Source: Methylosinus sp. Sm6 (GTDB lineage: Bacteria; Pseudomonadota; Alphaproteobacteria; Rhizobiales; Beijerinckiaceae). Taken from it: DNA of 64,000 nt. The stretch spans positions 88,737 to 152,736 of the forward strand of contig NZ_JAINDZ010000008.1 of the NCBI RefSeq assembly GCF_019802345.1. The letters run 5' to 3'. A program made the position numbers and the translations under genes. A model generated the notes under the pieces. The model did not search any database. It saw only the letters and a program-made list of their open reading frames with translations, and was not told the DNA's origin. Shown here in pieces: positions 45,448-54,705 of this stretch (the stretch's first letter is position 1; each line of letters opens with the position of its first letter).

Positions 45448-46770
45448 ATGTCAATAGAAAACGCCACGGCGCCGGCTGTCAAACGAAATGGCCAAAGGTG
45501 TAAAGATTCCAGAAAATGGCCCGCTGGCGAGAACTCGGCCCGCGTCGGCGGCAAGGGCGCATGGGCGCACCGCCTATTTCTTTCAGTTATAGCTGTTTTT
45601 ATTGGTGTTCTCGGCCTTTGCTGCAGCGCCGCTGCGGCGCCGGAGGGCGCTGGTTTCGGCGCTTTCGTGCAGGATTTGTGGCCCGCGGCGCGCGACGCCG
45701 GCGTATCTCGCGAAATCTTCGACAAGGCCGTCGAAGGCTTGAGCATAGAGCCGGGCGTCTTGCAGCGCCCGCGCGCGCAAGCCGAATTTACTGTGACTAT
45801 ACCGTCATATTTATCCGGCGCGATCACGTCCGCCCGCGTCGCGCGCGGCCGCGCCCTCTCCGCCGAGCTCGCCACGCCGCTGGCGCGGATCGAAGAGCGC
45901 AGCGGCGCTCCTTCGGAAACGCTGCTCGCCATTCTCGGAGTGGAAAGCAATTTCGGTTCCGCGACGGGCGCGGCCGACACGCTGCGCGTGCTCGCGACGC
46001 TGGCCTATGGCGGCCATAGAGGCGCGGTCTTCGCCGACGAATTCGTGGCGGCGCTGGTGATGCTGAAGAACGGCTATGTCACGCGCGAACGGCTGCGCGG
46101 CTCCTGGGCCGGCGCAATGGGTCAGCCGCAATTCCTGCCCTCCGCCTATCTGAAATATGCGCAGAGCTATGACGGCGAGCGGCCCGCGGATATTTGGACC
46201 AACCGGCTCGATTCCCTCGCTTCGATCGGCAATTTTCTGAGACAGTCCGGCTGGGTCGCCGGCCTGCCCGCCGTCATCGAGGTCGTCGTGCCGCGCGACT
46301 TCGACTATGCGGCGCTCGATCACTATCTCTCGCAATGGCGCTCATTGGGGTTTTCGCGCGCGGATGGAGCCGCCTTGCCGGCGAGCGGCGCGGCGAGCCT
46401 GTTCCAGCCGGCGGGCGCCGCCGGGCCGGCCTTTCTCATCACCGAGAATTTCGAGGCGATCCGACAGTACAACACCTCGGACGCCTATGCGCTATCGGTG
46501 GCGCTGCTCGCCGAGCGCATCGGCGGGCGGCAGGCGCCGATCGCGGCCTGGCCGAAAGTCGCCGCGCTGTCGACGGCCGATTGCATGGCGATGCAGAGGC
46601 TGCTCGCCGCGCGCGGCTTCTATCACGGAACCATCGACGGCAAGCTCGGCCGCACGAGCCGCAACGCCGTTCATGCTTTTCAGCTGAGCGTCGGCATGCA
46701 GCCGGCGGATGGATTTGCGACGAAAGACGTGCTGGAGCGGTTGCAGCGCGGGAGGGCGAATAGCGAGTAG
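45448..46770 (+). CDS. lytic murein transglycosylase with C-terminal peptidoglycan-binding domain
   Basis: 440 residues from ATG 45448 (ribosome site GGGGAAG); the frame is open to 44992 but that part is antisense to irr. An N-terminal hydrophobic segment (LFLSVIAVFIGVLGLCCSAA) is preceded by about 40 basic residues, an unusually long lead. The MltB-like SLT domain has the catalytic glutamate in AILGVESNFG (near residue 163) and the AGAMGQPQFLPSAYLKYA motif. Residues about 375-437 are a peptidoglycan-binding domain (MQRLLAARGFYHGTIDGKLG). It cleaves murein with 1,6-anhydro ends in the periplasm. Confidence 0.92.
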   Translation: MSIENATAPAVKRNGQRCKDSRKWPAGENSARVGGKGAWAHRLFLSVIAVFIGVLGLCCSAAAAPEGAGFGAFVQDLWPAARDAGVSREIFDKAVEGLSIEPGVLQRPRAQAEFTVTIPSYLSGAITSARVARGRALSAELATPLARIEERSGAPSETLLAILGVESNFGSATGAADTLRVLATLAYGGHRGAVFADEFVAALVMLKNGYVTRERLRGSWAGAMGQPQFLPSAYLKYAQSYDGERPADIWTNRLDSLASIGNFLRQSGWVAGLPAVIEVVVPRDFDYAALDHYLSQWRSLGFSRADGAALPASGAASLFQPAGAAGPAFLITENFEAIRQYNTSDAYALSVALLAERIGGRQAPIAAWPKVAALSTADCMAMQRLLAARGFYHGTIDGKLGRTSRNAVHAFQLSVGMQPADGFATKDVLERLQRGRANSE

Positions 46771-46838
46771 GGAGTAGCGAATAGCGAATAGAAAGCCGAG
46801 CTACGATCTATTCGCCATTCGCTACTCGCCACTCCCAC
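46757..46838. repeat. imperfect inverted repeat between the transglycosylase and fdsD genes
   Basis: Left arm GCGAATAGCGAGTAGGGAGT and right arm CTATTCGCCATTCGCTACTC are built from repeats of GCGAATAG or its complement. They enclose about 16 bases. The left arm overlaps the end of the transglycosylase gene. It lies where two genes converge and could form a stem ending both transcripts. Confidence 0.65.
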
Positions 46839-46840
46839 CT

Positions 46841-47062
46841 CTATTTCCCCGCGAGCTTCAGCACCGCCTCGAGCGGCACCTTGTCGAGGCCTTCGCCGCC
46901 ATGCTCGACATGGGCGATGATGCCGGCGCGCATGCGCGGGTCCCAGAATTTCTTCAAATGCTCCGCCGTGCCGGCGACCGCGTCCGAATGCCTTTGCGCG
47001 GCGAAGAACATGCCGATCTGATTGGCCATTTTGACGAGCTTGTCGGCGGTGCTATGCGACAT
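46841..47062 (-). CDS. fdsD: formate dehydrogenase delta subunit FdsD
   Basis: 73 residues from the ATG at 47062, inside the end of fdhD (11 bases shared). The start HSTADKLVKMANQIGMFF and the FWDPRMRAGIIAHVEHGG stretch identify the small FdsD subunit, which accompanies soluble NAD-dependent formate dehydrogenases and is needed for full activity or assembly. It is the last gene of the fds locus. Confidence 0.92.
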   Translation of the reverse strand: MSHSTADKLVKMANQIGMFFAAQRHSDAVAGTAEHLKKFWDPRMRAGIIAHVEHGGEGLDKVPLEAVLKLAGK

Positions 47063-47882
47063 GGGACGAGACCTGCTCCAGAATGCGTTCGGGATGGGTG
47101 AAGATTTCGAAGTCGCGGCCACGCACGACGGCGACCAGCGTCATGCCACATTTTTCCGCCGTGCGCACGGCGAGAGCGGTTGGGGCGGACACCGCGGCGA
47201 TGATCGGCGCGCCGATGCGCGCGGCCTTCTGCACCAGCTCCACCGAGATGCGGCTCGTCATCAGAACGACGCCCTGCGCGGCGGGGACGCCCTGCCGCGC
47301 CAGCGCGCCGGCGAGCTTGTCGAGCGCATTGTGCCGGCCGACATCCTCGCGCACGACCAGCGCGTCATCGCCCGGCGCCCAGAAGGCCGCCGCATGGACC
47401 GCGCGGGTCTCGCGATTGAGCGGCTGCGCGCCGGGCAGGCGATCCATCGCCGCGATCAGCGCTGTTGCCGGAATGCGCAGCGCATTGTCGAGAACCGGCA
47501 ATGGCCGGCTCGCCTGCTCGAGGCTCTCTATGCCGCAGAGCCCGCAGCCGGTCGGCCCGGCCATGGTGCGCTTGCGCGCCGCATAGAGGTCTTGTCGTCC
47601 CCCGCCGAGCCAGCTGCGCAGCTCTATGCCGGCTTCGGAGGAAATAATCTCGAACTCCCCGGCTTCATCGACGCTGTCGATCAGTCCTTCGGTGAGAGCG
47701 AAGCCGAGCGAGAAATCCTCGAGATCGGCGGGCGTCGCCATCATCACGGCATGGGTGGAGCCGCCATAGGTGAAGGCGATCGGCGTCTCCTCGGGAATGA
47801 CGCGGGCGCTGTCCGACGCCGCGTCATTGCGCCGTGCGATGCACGGAACGCGGACGCTGGGCGCGGGCAGCTCCTCGGTCAT
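47052..47882 (-). CDS. fdhD: FdhD, sulfur carrier for formate dehydrogenase
   Basis: 276 residues from the ATG at 47882; a GTG seven codons earlier is possible. Characteristic stretches are EETPIAFTYGGSTHAVMMAT, the cysteine pair GPTGCGLCGIESL, VVREDVGRHNALDKLAG and SRISVELVQKAA. FdhD takes sulfur from the IscS desulfurase to the molybdenum cofactor of FdsA, which is required for activity. It lies between fdsA and fdsD, separated from fdsA by a family-D repeat. Confidence 0.94.
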   Translation of the reverse strand: MTEELPAPSVRVPCIARRNDAASDSARVIPEETPIAFTYGGSTHAVMMATPADLEDFSLGFALTEGLIDSVDEAGEFEIISSEAGIELRSWLGGGRQDLYAARKRTMAGPTGCGLCGIESLEQASRPLPVLDNALRIPATALIAAMDRLPGAQPLNRETRAVHAAAFWAPGDDALVVREDVGRHNALDKLAGALARQGVPAAQGVVLMTSRISVELVQKAARIGAPIIAAVSAPTALAVRTAEKCGMTLVAVVRGRDFEIFTHPERILEQVSSHVA

Positions 47883-47907
47883 CCTCGAATCTTTCTCCAG
47901 CACGCGC

Positions 47908-48080
47908 TCCTTCTCCCGCTTGCGGGAGAAGGTGGCCCCGCGAAGCGGGGTCGGATGAGGGTCCTTCGATCCGACCCGTCAGACGTGGACATCATTGAAC
48001 AAAGCGCAATATTTGCCGGCGCCCTCATCCGACCCTCGCTGATGCGAGGGCCACCTTCTCCCGCCATGCGGGAGAAGGAG
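47908..48080. repeat. dispersed inverted repeat, family D, in the fdsA-fdhD gap
   Basis: The left block (CTCCTTCTCCCGCTTGCGGG, then GAGAAGGTGGCCCCGCG and GGTCGGATGAGGG) and the right block (GCCCTCATCCGACCCTCGC, then GAGGGCCACCTTCTCCCGCC) are near-inverse copies about 50 bases apart. Each also has its own short stem (CTCCCGCTTGCGGGAG). It fills nearly the whole 216-base gap and might weaken or stabilise the fds transcript between fdsA and fdhD. Confidence 0.85.
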
Positions 48081-48098
48081 GGCACCCGGCGACTCGCC

Positions 48099-50969
48099 TT
48101 ACTCCGCCGCGACGCGACGCGCGTTCTCGGCCATCTCGCGATATTGCTCCTGCCATTCGGTCGGGCCGTTGGAGGGCGAGATCTGCACCGCCGTCACCTT
48201 ATATTCGGGGCAATTGGTCGCCCAATCCGAATTATCGGTGGTGACCACATTCGCCTGCGACAGCGGGTGATGGAAGGTGGTGTAGACGACGCCCGGCGCC
48301 ACGCGGTCGGTGACCTTGGCGTGCAGCGTGATCTCGCCGGCGCGGCTGGCGATGCGCACCCAATCTCCATCGCGCACGCCGCGCAGCTCGGCGTCATGCG
48401 GATGAATCTCGAGCACATCCTCCTCGTGCCAGCGGCTGTTCTCGGTGCGGCGCGTCTGCGCGCCGACATTATACTGGGACAGGATGCGGCCCGTCGTCAG
48501 CAGCAGCGGGAAGCGCGGTCCGGTCTTCTCGTCGGTCGGGACATATTCGGTGATGACGAACTTGCCCTTGCCGCGCGTGAAGCCCTCGATATGCATGATC
48601 GGCATGCCTTCCGGCGCGGCGTCATTGCACGGCCACTGAACCGAGCCGTCTTTTTCGAGCTTCTCATAGGAGACGTTCTTGAAGGTCGGCGTCAGCCGCG
48701 CGATCTCATCCATGATCTCGCTGGGATGCGTATAATTCCAGTCGAGGCCGAAGGCTTTGGCGAGCATTTGGGTGATTTCCCAATCGCCATAGCCGTTCTT
48801 CGGGCTCATCACCTTACGGATGCGCTGGATGCGGCGCTCGGCGTTGGTGAAGGTCCCGTCCTTCTCGAGGAAGCTCGCGCCCGGCAGGAACACATGGGCG
48901 TAGTTCGCCGTCTCGTTCAGGAAGAGGTCCTGCACGATCACGCAGTCCATCGCCTCGAGCGCCCGCGACACATGCTTGGTGTCCGGATCGGACTGGAGAA
49001 TGTCCTCGCCCTGGCAATAGAGGCCGCGGAACTCGCCCGCGATCGCCGCGTCGAACATGTTGGGGATGCGCAGGCCCGGCTCATTGTCGAGCGTGACGCC
49101 CCAAGCCTGCTCGAAGGCCTCGCGCACGGCGTCGTTGGAGACATGGCGATAACCCGGCAGCTCGTGCGGGAACGAGCCCATGTCGCAGGAGCCCTGCACA
49201 TTGTTCTGTCCGCGCAGCGGGTTCACGCCGACGCCGCGGCGGCCGAGATTGCCGGTCGCCATGGCGAGATTGGCGATGGCCATGACCGTCGTCGAGCCCT
49301 GGCTATGCTCGGTGACGCCGAGGCCGTAGTAGATCGCCGCGCGGCCGCCGGTGGCGTAGAGACGCGCCGCGGCGCGAATGTCTTCTGCCGGAACGCCCGA
49401 GAGCTTCTCGACCTCTTCGGGGCTGTTGCGATCGTCGGAGACGAAGGCCGCCCAATCCTGGAACTCGTCCCAATCGCAGCGCTCGCGCACGAAGGCTTCG
49501 TTGACGAGGCCTTCCTTCACGATCACATGCGCGAGCGAGGTGACGATCGCGACATTCGTGCCGGGCTTCAGCGCCAGATGGTGATTCGCCTCGATATGGG
49601 GCGAGCGCACCAGATCAATGCGGCGCGGATCGACGACGATCAGCTTCGCGCCTTCGCGCAGGCGCTTCTTCATGCGCGAGCCGAACACCGGATGCGCGTC
49701 GGTCGGATTGGCGCCGATGACGAGAATGACGTCGCTGTCGTCGACCGAGTCGAAGTCCTGCGTGCCGGCCGAGGTGCCGAAGGCCTGATTGAGGCCATAG
49801 CCGGTCGGAGAATGGCAGACGCGCGCGCATGTGTCGGTGTTGTTGTTGCCGAAGCCGGCGCGGGTCAGCTTCTGAACGAGATAGGTCTCCTCGTTCGAGC
49901 AACGCGAGGAGGTGATGACGCCGACCGAGCGCTTGCCATGCGTCTCGATGATCTTCTTGAAACGGTCGGCGGCGAAGGCGATCGCCTCTTCCCAGGAGAC
50001 GACGCGCCAGGGGTCGGTCGCCTTGTCGCGGATCATCGGCGTCGTCACGCGCTCCTTGTGCAGCGCGTAGCCGTAAGCGAAGCGGCCCTTGATGCAGCTG
50101 TGGCCGTGATTGGCCTTACCGTCCTTCCAGGGAACCATGCGGACGATTTCCTCGCCGCGCATTTCCGCCTTGAAGGTGCAGCCGACGCCGCAATAGGCGC
50201 AGGTCGTGACTTCCGAATGCTCCGGTTGGCCGATGGCGATCACCGACTTCTCGGTGAGCGTTGCGGTCGGGCAGGCCTGCACGCAGGCGCCGCAGGAGAC
50301 GCATTCCGATTCCATGAAGGCTTCGGCCATGCCGGGAGAGACGCGGCTGTCGAAGCCGCGGCCGTCGATCGTCAGCGCGAAAGTGCCTTGCGTCTCCTCG
50401 CAGGCGCGCACGCAACGATTGCAGACGATACATTTCGATGGATCATAGGTGAAGTAGGGGTTCGACTCGTCCTTCGGCATCCATTCGAAATTGGCCGCGC
50501 CGTCCTTGCGGCTGCGCGCGAACACATGGTTCGCGCCGTCATAGCCATAGCGCACGTCGCGCAGGCCGACCGCGCCGGCCATGGTCTGCAGCTCGCAATC
50601 GCCATTGGCGGCGCAGGTCAGGCAGTCGAGCGGATGGTCGGAGATATAGAGCTCCATCACGCCGCGGCGGATCGCCTTGAGGCGCGGCGTCTGCGTATGG
50701 ACGCTCATGCCCGGCAGCACTGGCGTGGTGCAGGAGGCCGGCGTGCCGTAACGGCCGTCGATCTCGACGACGCAGAGGCGGCAGGAGCCGAAAGCCTTGA
50801 GGCTGTCGGTGGCGCAGAGCTTCGGAATCTCGGTCCCGACCTCCATCGCCGCACGCATGATGGACGTGCCCTCGGGCACGGTGACCGATACGCCGTCGAT
50901 GGTCAGAGTGACTTCTTTTTCCGACTTCGAGGCAGGCGTGCCGTAATCGGTTTCTTTGACGAGGCTCAT
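48099..50969 (-). CDS. fdsA: NAD-dependent formate dehydrogenase, catalytic alpha subunit FdsA
   Basis: 956 residues. The N-terminus is NuoG-like: a [2Fe-2S] ferredoxin domain (C52, C63, C66, C80), then the HPLDCLTCAANGDCELQ cluster site. Two [4Fe-4S] sites follow (DPSKCIVCNRCVRACEE; ECVSCGACVQACPT) and one more in the molybdopterin domain (TTCAYCGVGCTF). The cysteine in ARVCHSPTGYG should bind molybdenum. It oxidises formate to CO2 and sends electrons to FdsB and NAD+. The start lies 12 bases after fdsB. The 1510-codon open frame on the other strand here is a shadow. Confidence 0.97.
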   Translation of the reverse strand: MSLVKETDYGTPASKSEKEVTLTIDGVSVTVPEGTSIMRAAMEVGTEIPKLCATDSLKAFGSCRLCVVEIDGRYGTPASCTTPVLPGMSVHTQTPRLKAIRRGVMELYISDHPLDCLTCAANGDCELQTMAGAVGLRDVRYGYDGANHVFARSRKDGAANFEWMPKDESNPYFTYDPSKCIVCNRCVRACEETQGTFALTIDGRGFDSRVSPGMAEAFMESECVSCGACVQACPTATLTEKSVIAIGQPEHSEVTTCAYCGVGCTFKAEMRGEEIVRMVPWKDGKANHGHSCIKGRFAYGYALHKERVTTPMIRDKATDPWRVVSWEEAIAFAADRFKKIIETHGKRSVGVITSSRCSNEETYLVQKLTRAGFGNNNTDTCARVCHSPTGYGLNQAFGTSAGTQDFDSVDDSDVILVIGANPTDAHPVFGSRMKKRLREGAKLIVVDPRRIDLVRSPHIEANHHLALKPGTNVAIVTSLAHVIVKEGLVNEAFVRERCDWDEFQDWAAFVSDDRNSPEEVEKLSGVPAEDIRAAARLYATGGRAAIYYGLGVTEHSQGSTTVMAIANLAMATGNLGRRGVGVNPLRGQNNVQGSCDMGSFPHELPGYRHVSNDAVREAFEQAWGVTLDNEPGLRIPNMFDAAIAGEFRGLYCQGEDILQSDPDTKHVSRALEAMDCVIVQDLFLNETANYAHVFLPGASFLEKDGTFTNAERRIQRIRKVMSPKNGYGDWEITQMLAKAFGLDWNYTHPSEIMDEIARLTPTFKNVSYEKLEKDGSVQWPCNDAAPEGMPIMHIEGFTRGKGKFVITEYVPTDEKTGPRFPLLLTTGRILSQYNVGAQTRRTENSRWHEEDVLEIHPHDAELRGVRDGDWVRIASRAGEITLHAKVTDRVAPGVVYTTFHHPLSQANVVTTDNSDWATNCPEYKVTAVQISPSNGPTEWQEQYREMAENARRVAAE

Positions 50970-50981
50970 GGCTCTTGCTCC

Positions 50982-52535
50982 TCACTCGGCGGCGGCGGGA
51001 AGCGTCGCTTTGCGGAAATCTTCCGGATAATGACGAAGAGCGCTCTCGACAGGATAGGGCGCAAAACCTCCGAGCGCGCAGAGGGACCCGAATTTCATCG
51101 TGTGGCAGAGATCGGACAGAAGCTCGATATTGGCTTCCACATCGACGCCTTCGACGATTCTGTCGATCGTCTCGACGCCGCGCGTGGAGCCGATGCGGCA
51201 GGGCGTGCATTTGCCGCAGCTCTCGATCGCGCAGAACTCCATGCCGAAGCGCGCCATCTGCGCCATGTCGACGGTGTCGTCGAACACGACGAGGCCGCCA
51301 TGGCCGATCAGGCTGTCATGCTTCTGGAACGCCTCATAATCGAAGGGCGTGTCGAACAGAGACGGCGGCACATAGGCGCCGAGCGGGCCGCCGCATTGCA
51401 CGGCGCGCACGGGACGGCCCGAGAGCGCGCCGCCGCCGATTTCATTGACGATCTCGCCGAGCGTGAGGCCGAAGGGCGTCTCATAGAGGCCGCCATATTT
51501 CACATTGCCGGCGATCTGCAGCGGCATGGTGCCGCGCGACCGGCCGACGCCTAGGGAAGCATAATATTCGCCGCCCTTGGCGAGAATGGCGGGCGCGGTG
51601 GCCAGCGTCAGCACATTGTTGACGACGGTCGGCCGGCCCATGAAGCCGACATGCGCCGGCAGCGGCGGCTTGGCGCGCACGATGCCGCGCTTGCCCTCGA
51701 GGCTCTCGAGCAGCGAGGTCTCCTCGCCGCACACATAGGCGCCGGCGCCGATGCGCAGCTCGATGTCGAAAGCAAAGCCGGAGCCCCGCACATTCGGACC
51801 GAGCCAGCCGGCCTTGCGCGCCGCCTCCAGCGCCTCGGTCAGCACTTCGGCGCATTGCGGATATTCCGCGCGCAGATAAATGAAGCCCTTGCTCGCGCCG
51901 ATGGCGTAGCCGCAAATGGTCATGCCCTCGATGAGGACGAAGGGATCGCCCTCCATCACCATGCGATCGGCGAAAGTGCCCGAATCGCCCTCGTCGGCAT
52001 TGGTGACGACATAGCGACGGTCGGCCGGAGCGTCGGCGACCGTCTTCCATTTGATGCCGGCCGGGAAGCCCGCGCCGCCACGGCCGCGCAGGCCCGACTT
52101 CGTCACTTCCTCGATCACCTTGGCCGGACCGATCTCGAAGGCCTTGGCGAGGCCCGCGCCGCCGCCATGGGCGACATAATCATCGAGATTCACCGGATCG
52201 ATCACGCCGACGCGCTCGAAGGTGACGCGCGTCTGCTTGGCCCAATAGGGATGCTCCTCGACCTTGCCGATCGAGAGCGGATGCGCCCCGCCCTTCAGAA
52301 AGCCGGCGTCGAACAGCGAGGGCACGTCGGAGGGCTTCACATTGCCGTAGCCGATGCGCCCCGCGGGCGTCTCGACCTCGACCAGCGGCTCCAGCCACAG
52401 CAGGCCGCGCGAGCCATTGCGCACGATCTGAATGGTCTCGCCGCGCGCGGCGGCCTCTTTCTCGATCGCGGCGAGAACGCGCTTGGCGCCGACCGCCAGC
52501 GCGGCCATATCGCGGGGAACATAGATCTTTGTCAT
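50982..52535 (-). CDS. fdsB: NAD-dependent formate dehydrogenase, beta subunit FdsB
   Basis: 517 residues. An N-terminal thioredoxin-like region of about 100 residues without cysteine ligands precedes the NuoF-like part: RGRGGAGFPAGIKWK for NADH/FMN, GAGAYVCGEETSLLESLEG for FMN, and the [4Fe-4S] site SCGKCTPCRIGSTRG near the C-terminus. It passes electrons from the FeS chain to NAD+. It overlaps fdsG by four bases. Confidence 0.97.
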   Translation of the reverse strand: MTKIYVPRDMAALAVGAKRVLAAIEKEAAARGETIQIVRNGSRGLLWLEPLVEVETPAGRIGYGNVKPSDVPSLFDAGFLKGGAHPLSIGKVEEHPYWAKQTRVTFERVGVIDPVNLDDYVAHGGGAGLAKAFEIGPAKVIEEVTKSGLRGRGGAGFPAGIKWKTVADAPADRRYVVTNADEGDSGTFADRMVMEGDPFVLIEGMTICGYAIGASKGFIYLRAEYPQCAEVLTEALEAARKAGWLGPNVRGSGFAFDIELRIGAGAYVCGEETSLLESLEGKRGIVRAKPPLPAHVGFMGRPTVVNNVLTLATAPAILAKGGEYYASLGVGRSRGTMPLQIAGNVKYGGLYETPFGLTLGEIVNEIGGGALSGRPVRAVQCGGPLGAYVPPSLFDTPFDYEAFQKHDSLIGHGGLVVFDDTVDMAQMARFGMEFCAIESCGKCTPCRIGSTRGVETIDRIVEGVDVEANIELLSDLCHTMKFGSLCALGGFAPYPVESALRHYPEDFRKATLPAAAE

Positions 52536-53008
52536 GAGTTGCGCGCCTCCGCCGCCAGCTCGTCCAGCATTTCGGCGTCGACGCGGCCGATCGGCTCATT
52601 GTCGTAGAGCGCGCCGGGGCTGTGGGCGCAGAGACCGAGGCAATAGACCGCCTCGACTGTCAGCGAGCCGTCATTGACGGTCCCGCCCCATTCGAGCTTC
52701 AAGCGCTCGAGGAAATCCTTCGCGATCTTCTCGGAGCCCATGGACTGGCAGGACTCGGCCCGGCACAGCTTCAGCACATGCCGCCCGGCCGGCGCGCGGC
52801 GGAAGTCGTGGTAGAAGCTGACGACGCCATGCATCTCGGCCCGGGAGATGTTCAGCGACTGCGCGATCTGCGGCACCGCCGCCTCGGGCACATAGCCGAA
52901 TTCTTCCTGAATGGCATGCAGGATGGGCAGGGCAGGACCCTCGAGCCCGAGATGGGCGTCGATGATCTCCTGCGCCCGCGCCTCGTTCCATGGAACAGCG
53001 CCAGACAT
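52532..53008 (-). CDS. fdsG: NAD-dependent formate dehydrogenase, gamma subunit FdsG
   Basis: 158 residues from the ATG at 53008, with a GGGGAAG ribosome site; the frame is open to 53086 but lacks one there. NuoE-like thioredoxin fold with the four [2Fe-2S] cysteines at 82, 87, 123 and 127 (LCRAESCQSMG, VYCLGLCAHS). It is the first structural gene of fdsG-B-A, 126 bases after the LysR regulator on the same strand, so the promoter is probably in that gap. Confidence 0.96.
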   Translation of the reverse strand: MSGAVPWNEARAQEIIDAHLGLEGPALPILHAIQEEFGYVPEAAVPQIAQSLNISRAEMHGVVSFYHDFRRAPAGRHVLKLCRAESCQSMGSEKIAKDFLERLKLEWGGTVNDGSLTVEAVYCLGLCAHSPGALYDNEPIGRVDAEMLDELAAEARNS

Positions 53009-53134
53009 TTCTTCCCCATTCTTATAGAGCGGATTCGGACGGCCGTCGTCCGCCCATTTTAGGTAATTGCCGTAACAGTGCAGCAAAACCCGCGTTCGAT
53101 CAATAAGCTGGAATCGTTACACCATAGGCGGACC

Positions 53135-54037
53135 CTATAAATCCGCAGGCGACGGATTCCGCGCGAGTTTCTTCGCTTCCAGCACGAGCGCGGCCACTTG
53201 CGGGATGGTCGGCTCGCGGTGCGGAACCACCAATCCGATCTCGTGAACGGCCTCGGGCTCGACAATGGGGATAGAGCGCAAAGGGGCGGTGACGCGCAGG
53301 GAGTCGGCCAGCTTTTCGGGTAGGATGGTGGCCCATCTCCCGGTCTTCACATGGGCAAAGAGCACGATCACCGAATTGGACTCGAGGGCGGGCTCGGGCT
53401 CGCCGCCGGCGTCGCGGATCAGCCGCTCGACGATGCGGCGGTTCTGCATGTCCGGCGTCAGCAGGCAGAGCGGAATGCGGCCGACGTCGGCCCAGGTGAC
53501 CTTGTCGCGATTGCCGAGCGGATTATCCGCAGCGGTCAGCAGCCGGTAGCGCTCGGAGAACAGCGGCACGGTGCGGACGCGGCCGAGCGGCTCATTGTCG
53601 AGATAGGTGAGGCCGGCGTCGATCTCGAGATTGTCGAGCATCGACAGAATATCAGTCGAGGAGCTGGTGAGGATGGTGAAGCGCACATTCGGGTGCTTCT
53701 CGCGAAATGGCGTCGTCAGCGCCGGCACCATTGTGAGCGCGGTCGGGATGGCGGCGATCTTCAGCTGGCCGCCGAGCCCCTCCTTCAGCGCGCGCACCTC
53801 CTGCCGCATGGCGCGTGCATCAGCGACGATGCGCTTGGCCCATTCCAGCACCCGCTCGCCCTCGGCGGTGAGGCCGTGGAAGCGCGAGGAGCGGTTGACC
53901 AGCAGCACGCCGAGACTGTCCTCGAGCTGCTTGACGCCGGCCGAGAGCGTCGGCTGGGTGACCCCGCACAATTCCGCCGCGCGGGAGAAGCTGCGCTCCT
54001 TGGCGACGGTGATGAAGAATTCCAGCTTGTCGATCAC
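53135..54037 (-). CDS. LysR-family regulator of the formate dehydrogenase genes
   Basis: 300 residues: N-terminal winged helix (FFITVAKERSFSRAAELCGV, TQPTLSAGVKQLED) and a C-terminal effector-binding domain (LKIAAIPTALTMVPALTTPF onward). LysR genes are commonly linked to fds operons (FdsR); here it lies directly upstream in the same direction rather than divergent. It probably responds to formate or a related metabolite, which is inference from position. It diverges from the DUF29 gene over 143 bases. Confidence 0.88.
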   Translation of the reverse strand: MIDKLEFFITVAKERSFSRAAELCGVTQPTLSAGVKQLEDSLGVLLVNRSSRFHGLTAEGERVLEWAKRIVADARAMRQEVRALKEGLGGQLKIAAIPTALTMVPALTTPFREKHPNVRFTILTSSSTDILSMLDNLEIDAGLTYLDNEPLGRVRTVPLFSERYRLLTAADNPLGNRDKVTWADVGRIPLCLLTPDMQNRRIVERLIRDAGGEPEPALESNSVIVLFAHVKTGRWATILPEKLADSLRVTAPLRSIPIVEPEAVHEIGLVVPHREPTIPQVAALVLEAKKLARNPSPADL

Positions 54038-54180
54038 GTCGCGCCCGGCTCCCTTCGCGCCCTCGAAGGACCGAATGGGGACGCTTCGCGGAACTATATA
54101 CCTAAAGCCTCCGCCCCGCGAATTCGTCGCACGAACGGGGGATTTCGTCTATTATGGCGCAGCAGCGAAGGAACCCCGCC

Positions 54181-54633
54181 ATGCCCCAGAGCCCCCTCTA
54201 TGAGACGGACTTCTACGCCTGGGCGAAGGAACAGGCATCCCTGCTGCGCGCCGGCAAGCTCACGGCCGCCGACATAGAGAACATCGCCGAGGAGATCGAC
54301 AGCATGGGCCGCAGCGAGAAGCGCGAGCTGATCAGCCGGCTGACCGTGCTGCTGCTCCACCTGCTGAAGTGGCGATTTCAGCCGGACAGGCGGAGTTCGA
54401 GCTGGGAGGCGTCGATCAGCGTGCAACGCAATCGACTGGCGCGCCACCTCGAGGATAATCCGAGCTTGAAGTCGCAAATTCCGAAAGCTTTCGTCGACGC
54501 CTATCGAGACGCCATTCTCGAGGCGGTCGCCGAGACCAATCTGCCGCGATCGATCTTTCCGCCCGAGTGCCCATGGTCGTTCGAGGAAGCGACGACCGCT
54601 GATTTCTGGCCGGACGACGTCGATCGTCCCTGA
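54181..54633 (+). CDS. DUF29 family protein
   Basis: 150 residues from ATG 54181 (ribosome site GAAGGAA). It is all-helical: LYETDFYAWAKEQASLLRAG, NIAEEIDSMGRSEKRELISR, LLLHLLKWRFQPDRR, then WSFEEATTADFWPDD at the end. This is the usual order and length of DUF29, a family common in cyanobacteria and some proteobacteria with no known function. A damaged paralog follows 72 bases downstream. An upstream ATG at 54154 would add nine residues and has no ribosome site. Confidence 0.88.
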   Translation: MPQSPLYETDFYAWAKEQASLLRAGKLTAADIENIAEEIDSMGRSEKRELISRLTVLLLHLLKWRFQPDRRSSSWEASISVQRNRLARHLEDNPSLKSQIPKAFVDAYRDAILEAVAETNLPRSIFPPECPWSFEEATTADFWPDDVDRP

Positions 54634-54705
54634 TTGCTCGGGATGATATATGCCGCAGCCGTCAGGGCTCGTGAACAGGCCCCCCGCCCGAGGGAGTTCC
54701 GAACA

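Noticed and set aside
46757..46838. Possible short CRISPR-like array from repeated GCGAATAG units
   Set aside because: Units are contiguous and form an inverted repeat, without regular unique spacers.
47022..51554. Open frame of 1510 codons on the plus strand, opposite fdhD, fdsA and fdsB
   Set aside because: Antisense to three clear genes, His/Arg/Ala-rich composition typical of shadows of GC-rich genes, and no family motif.
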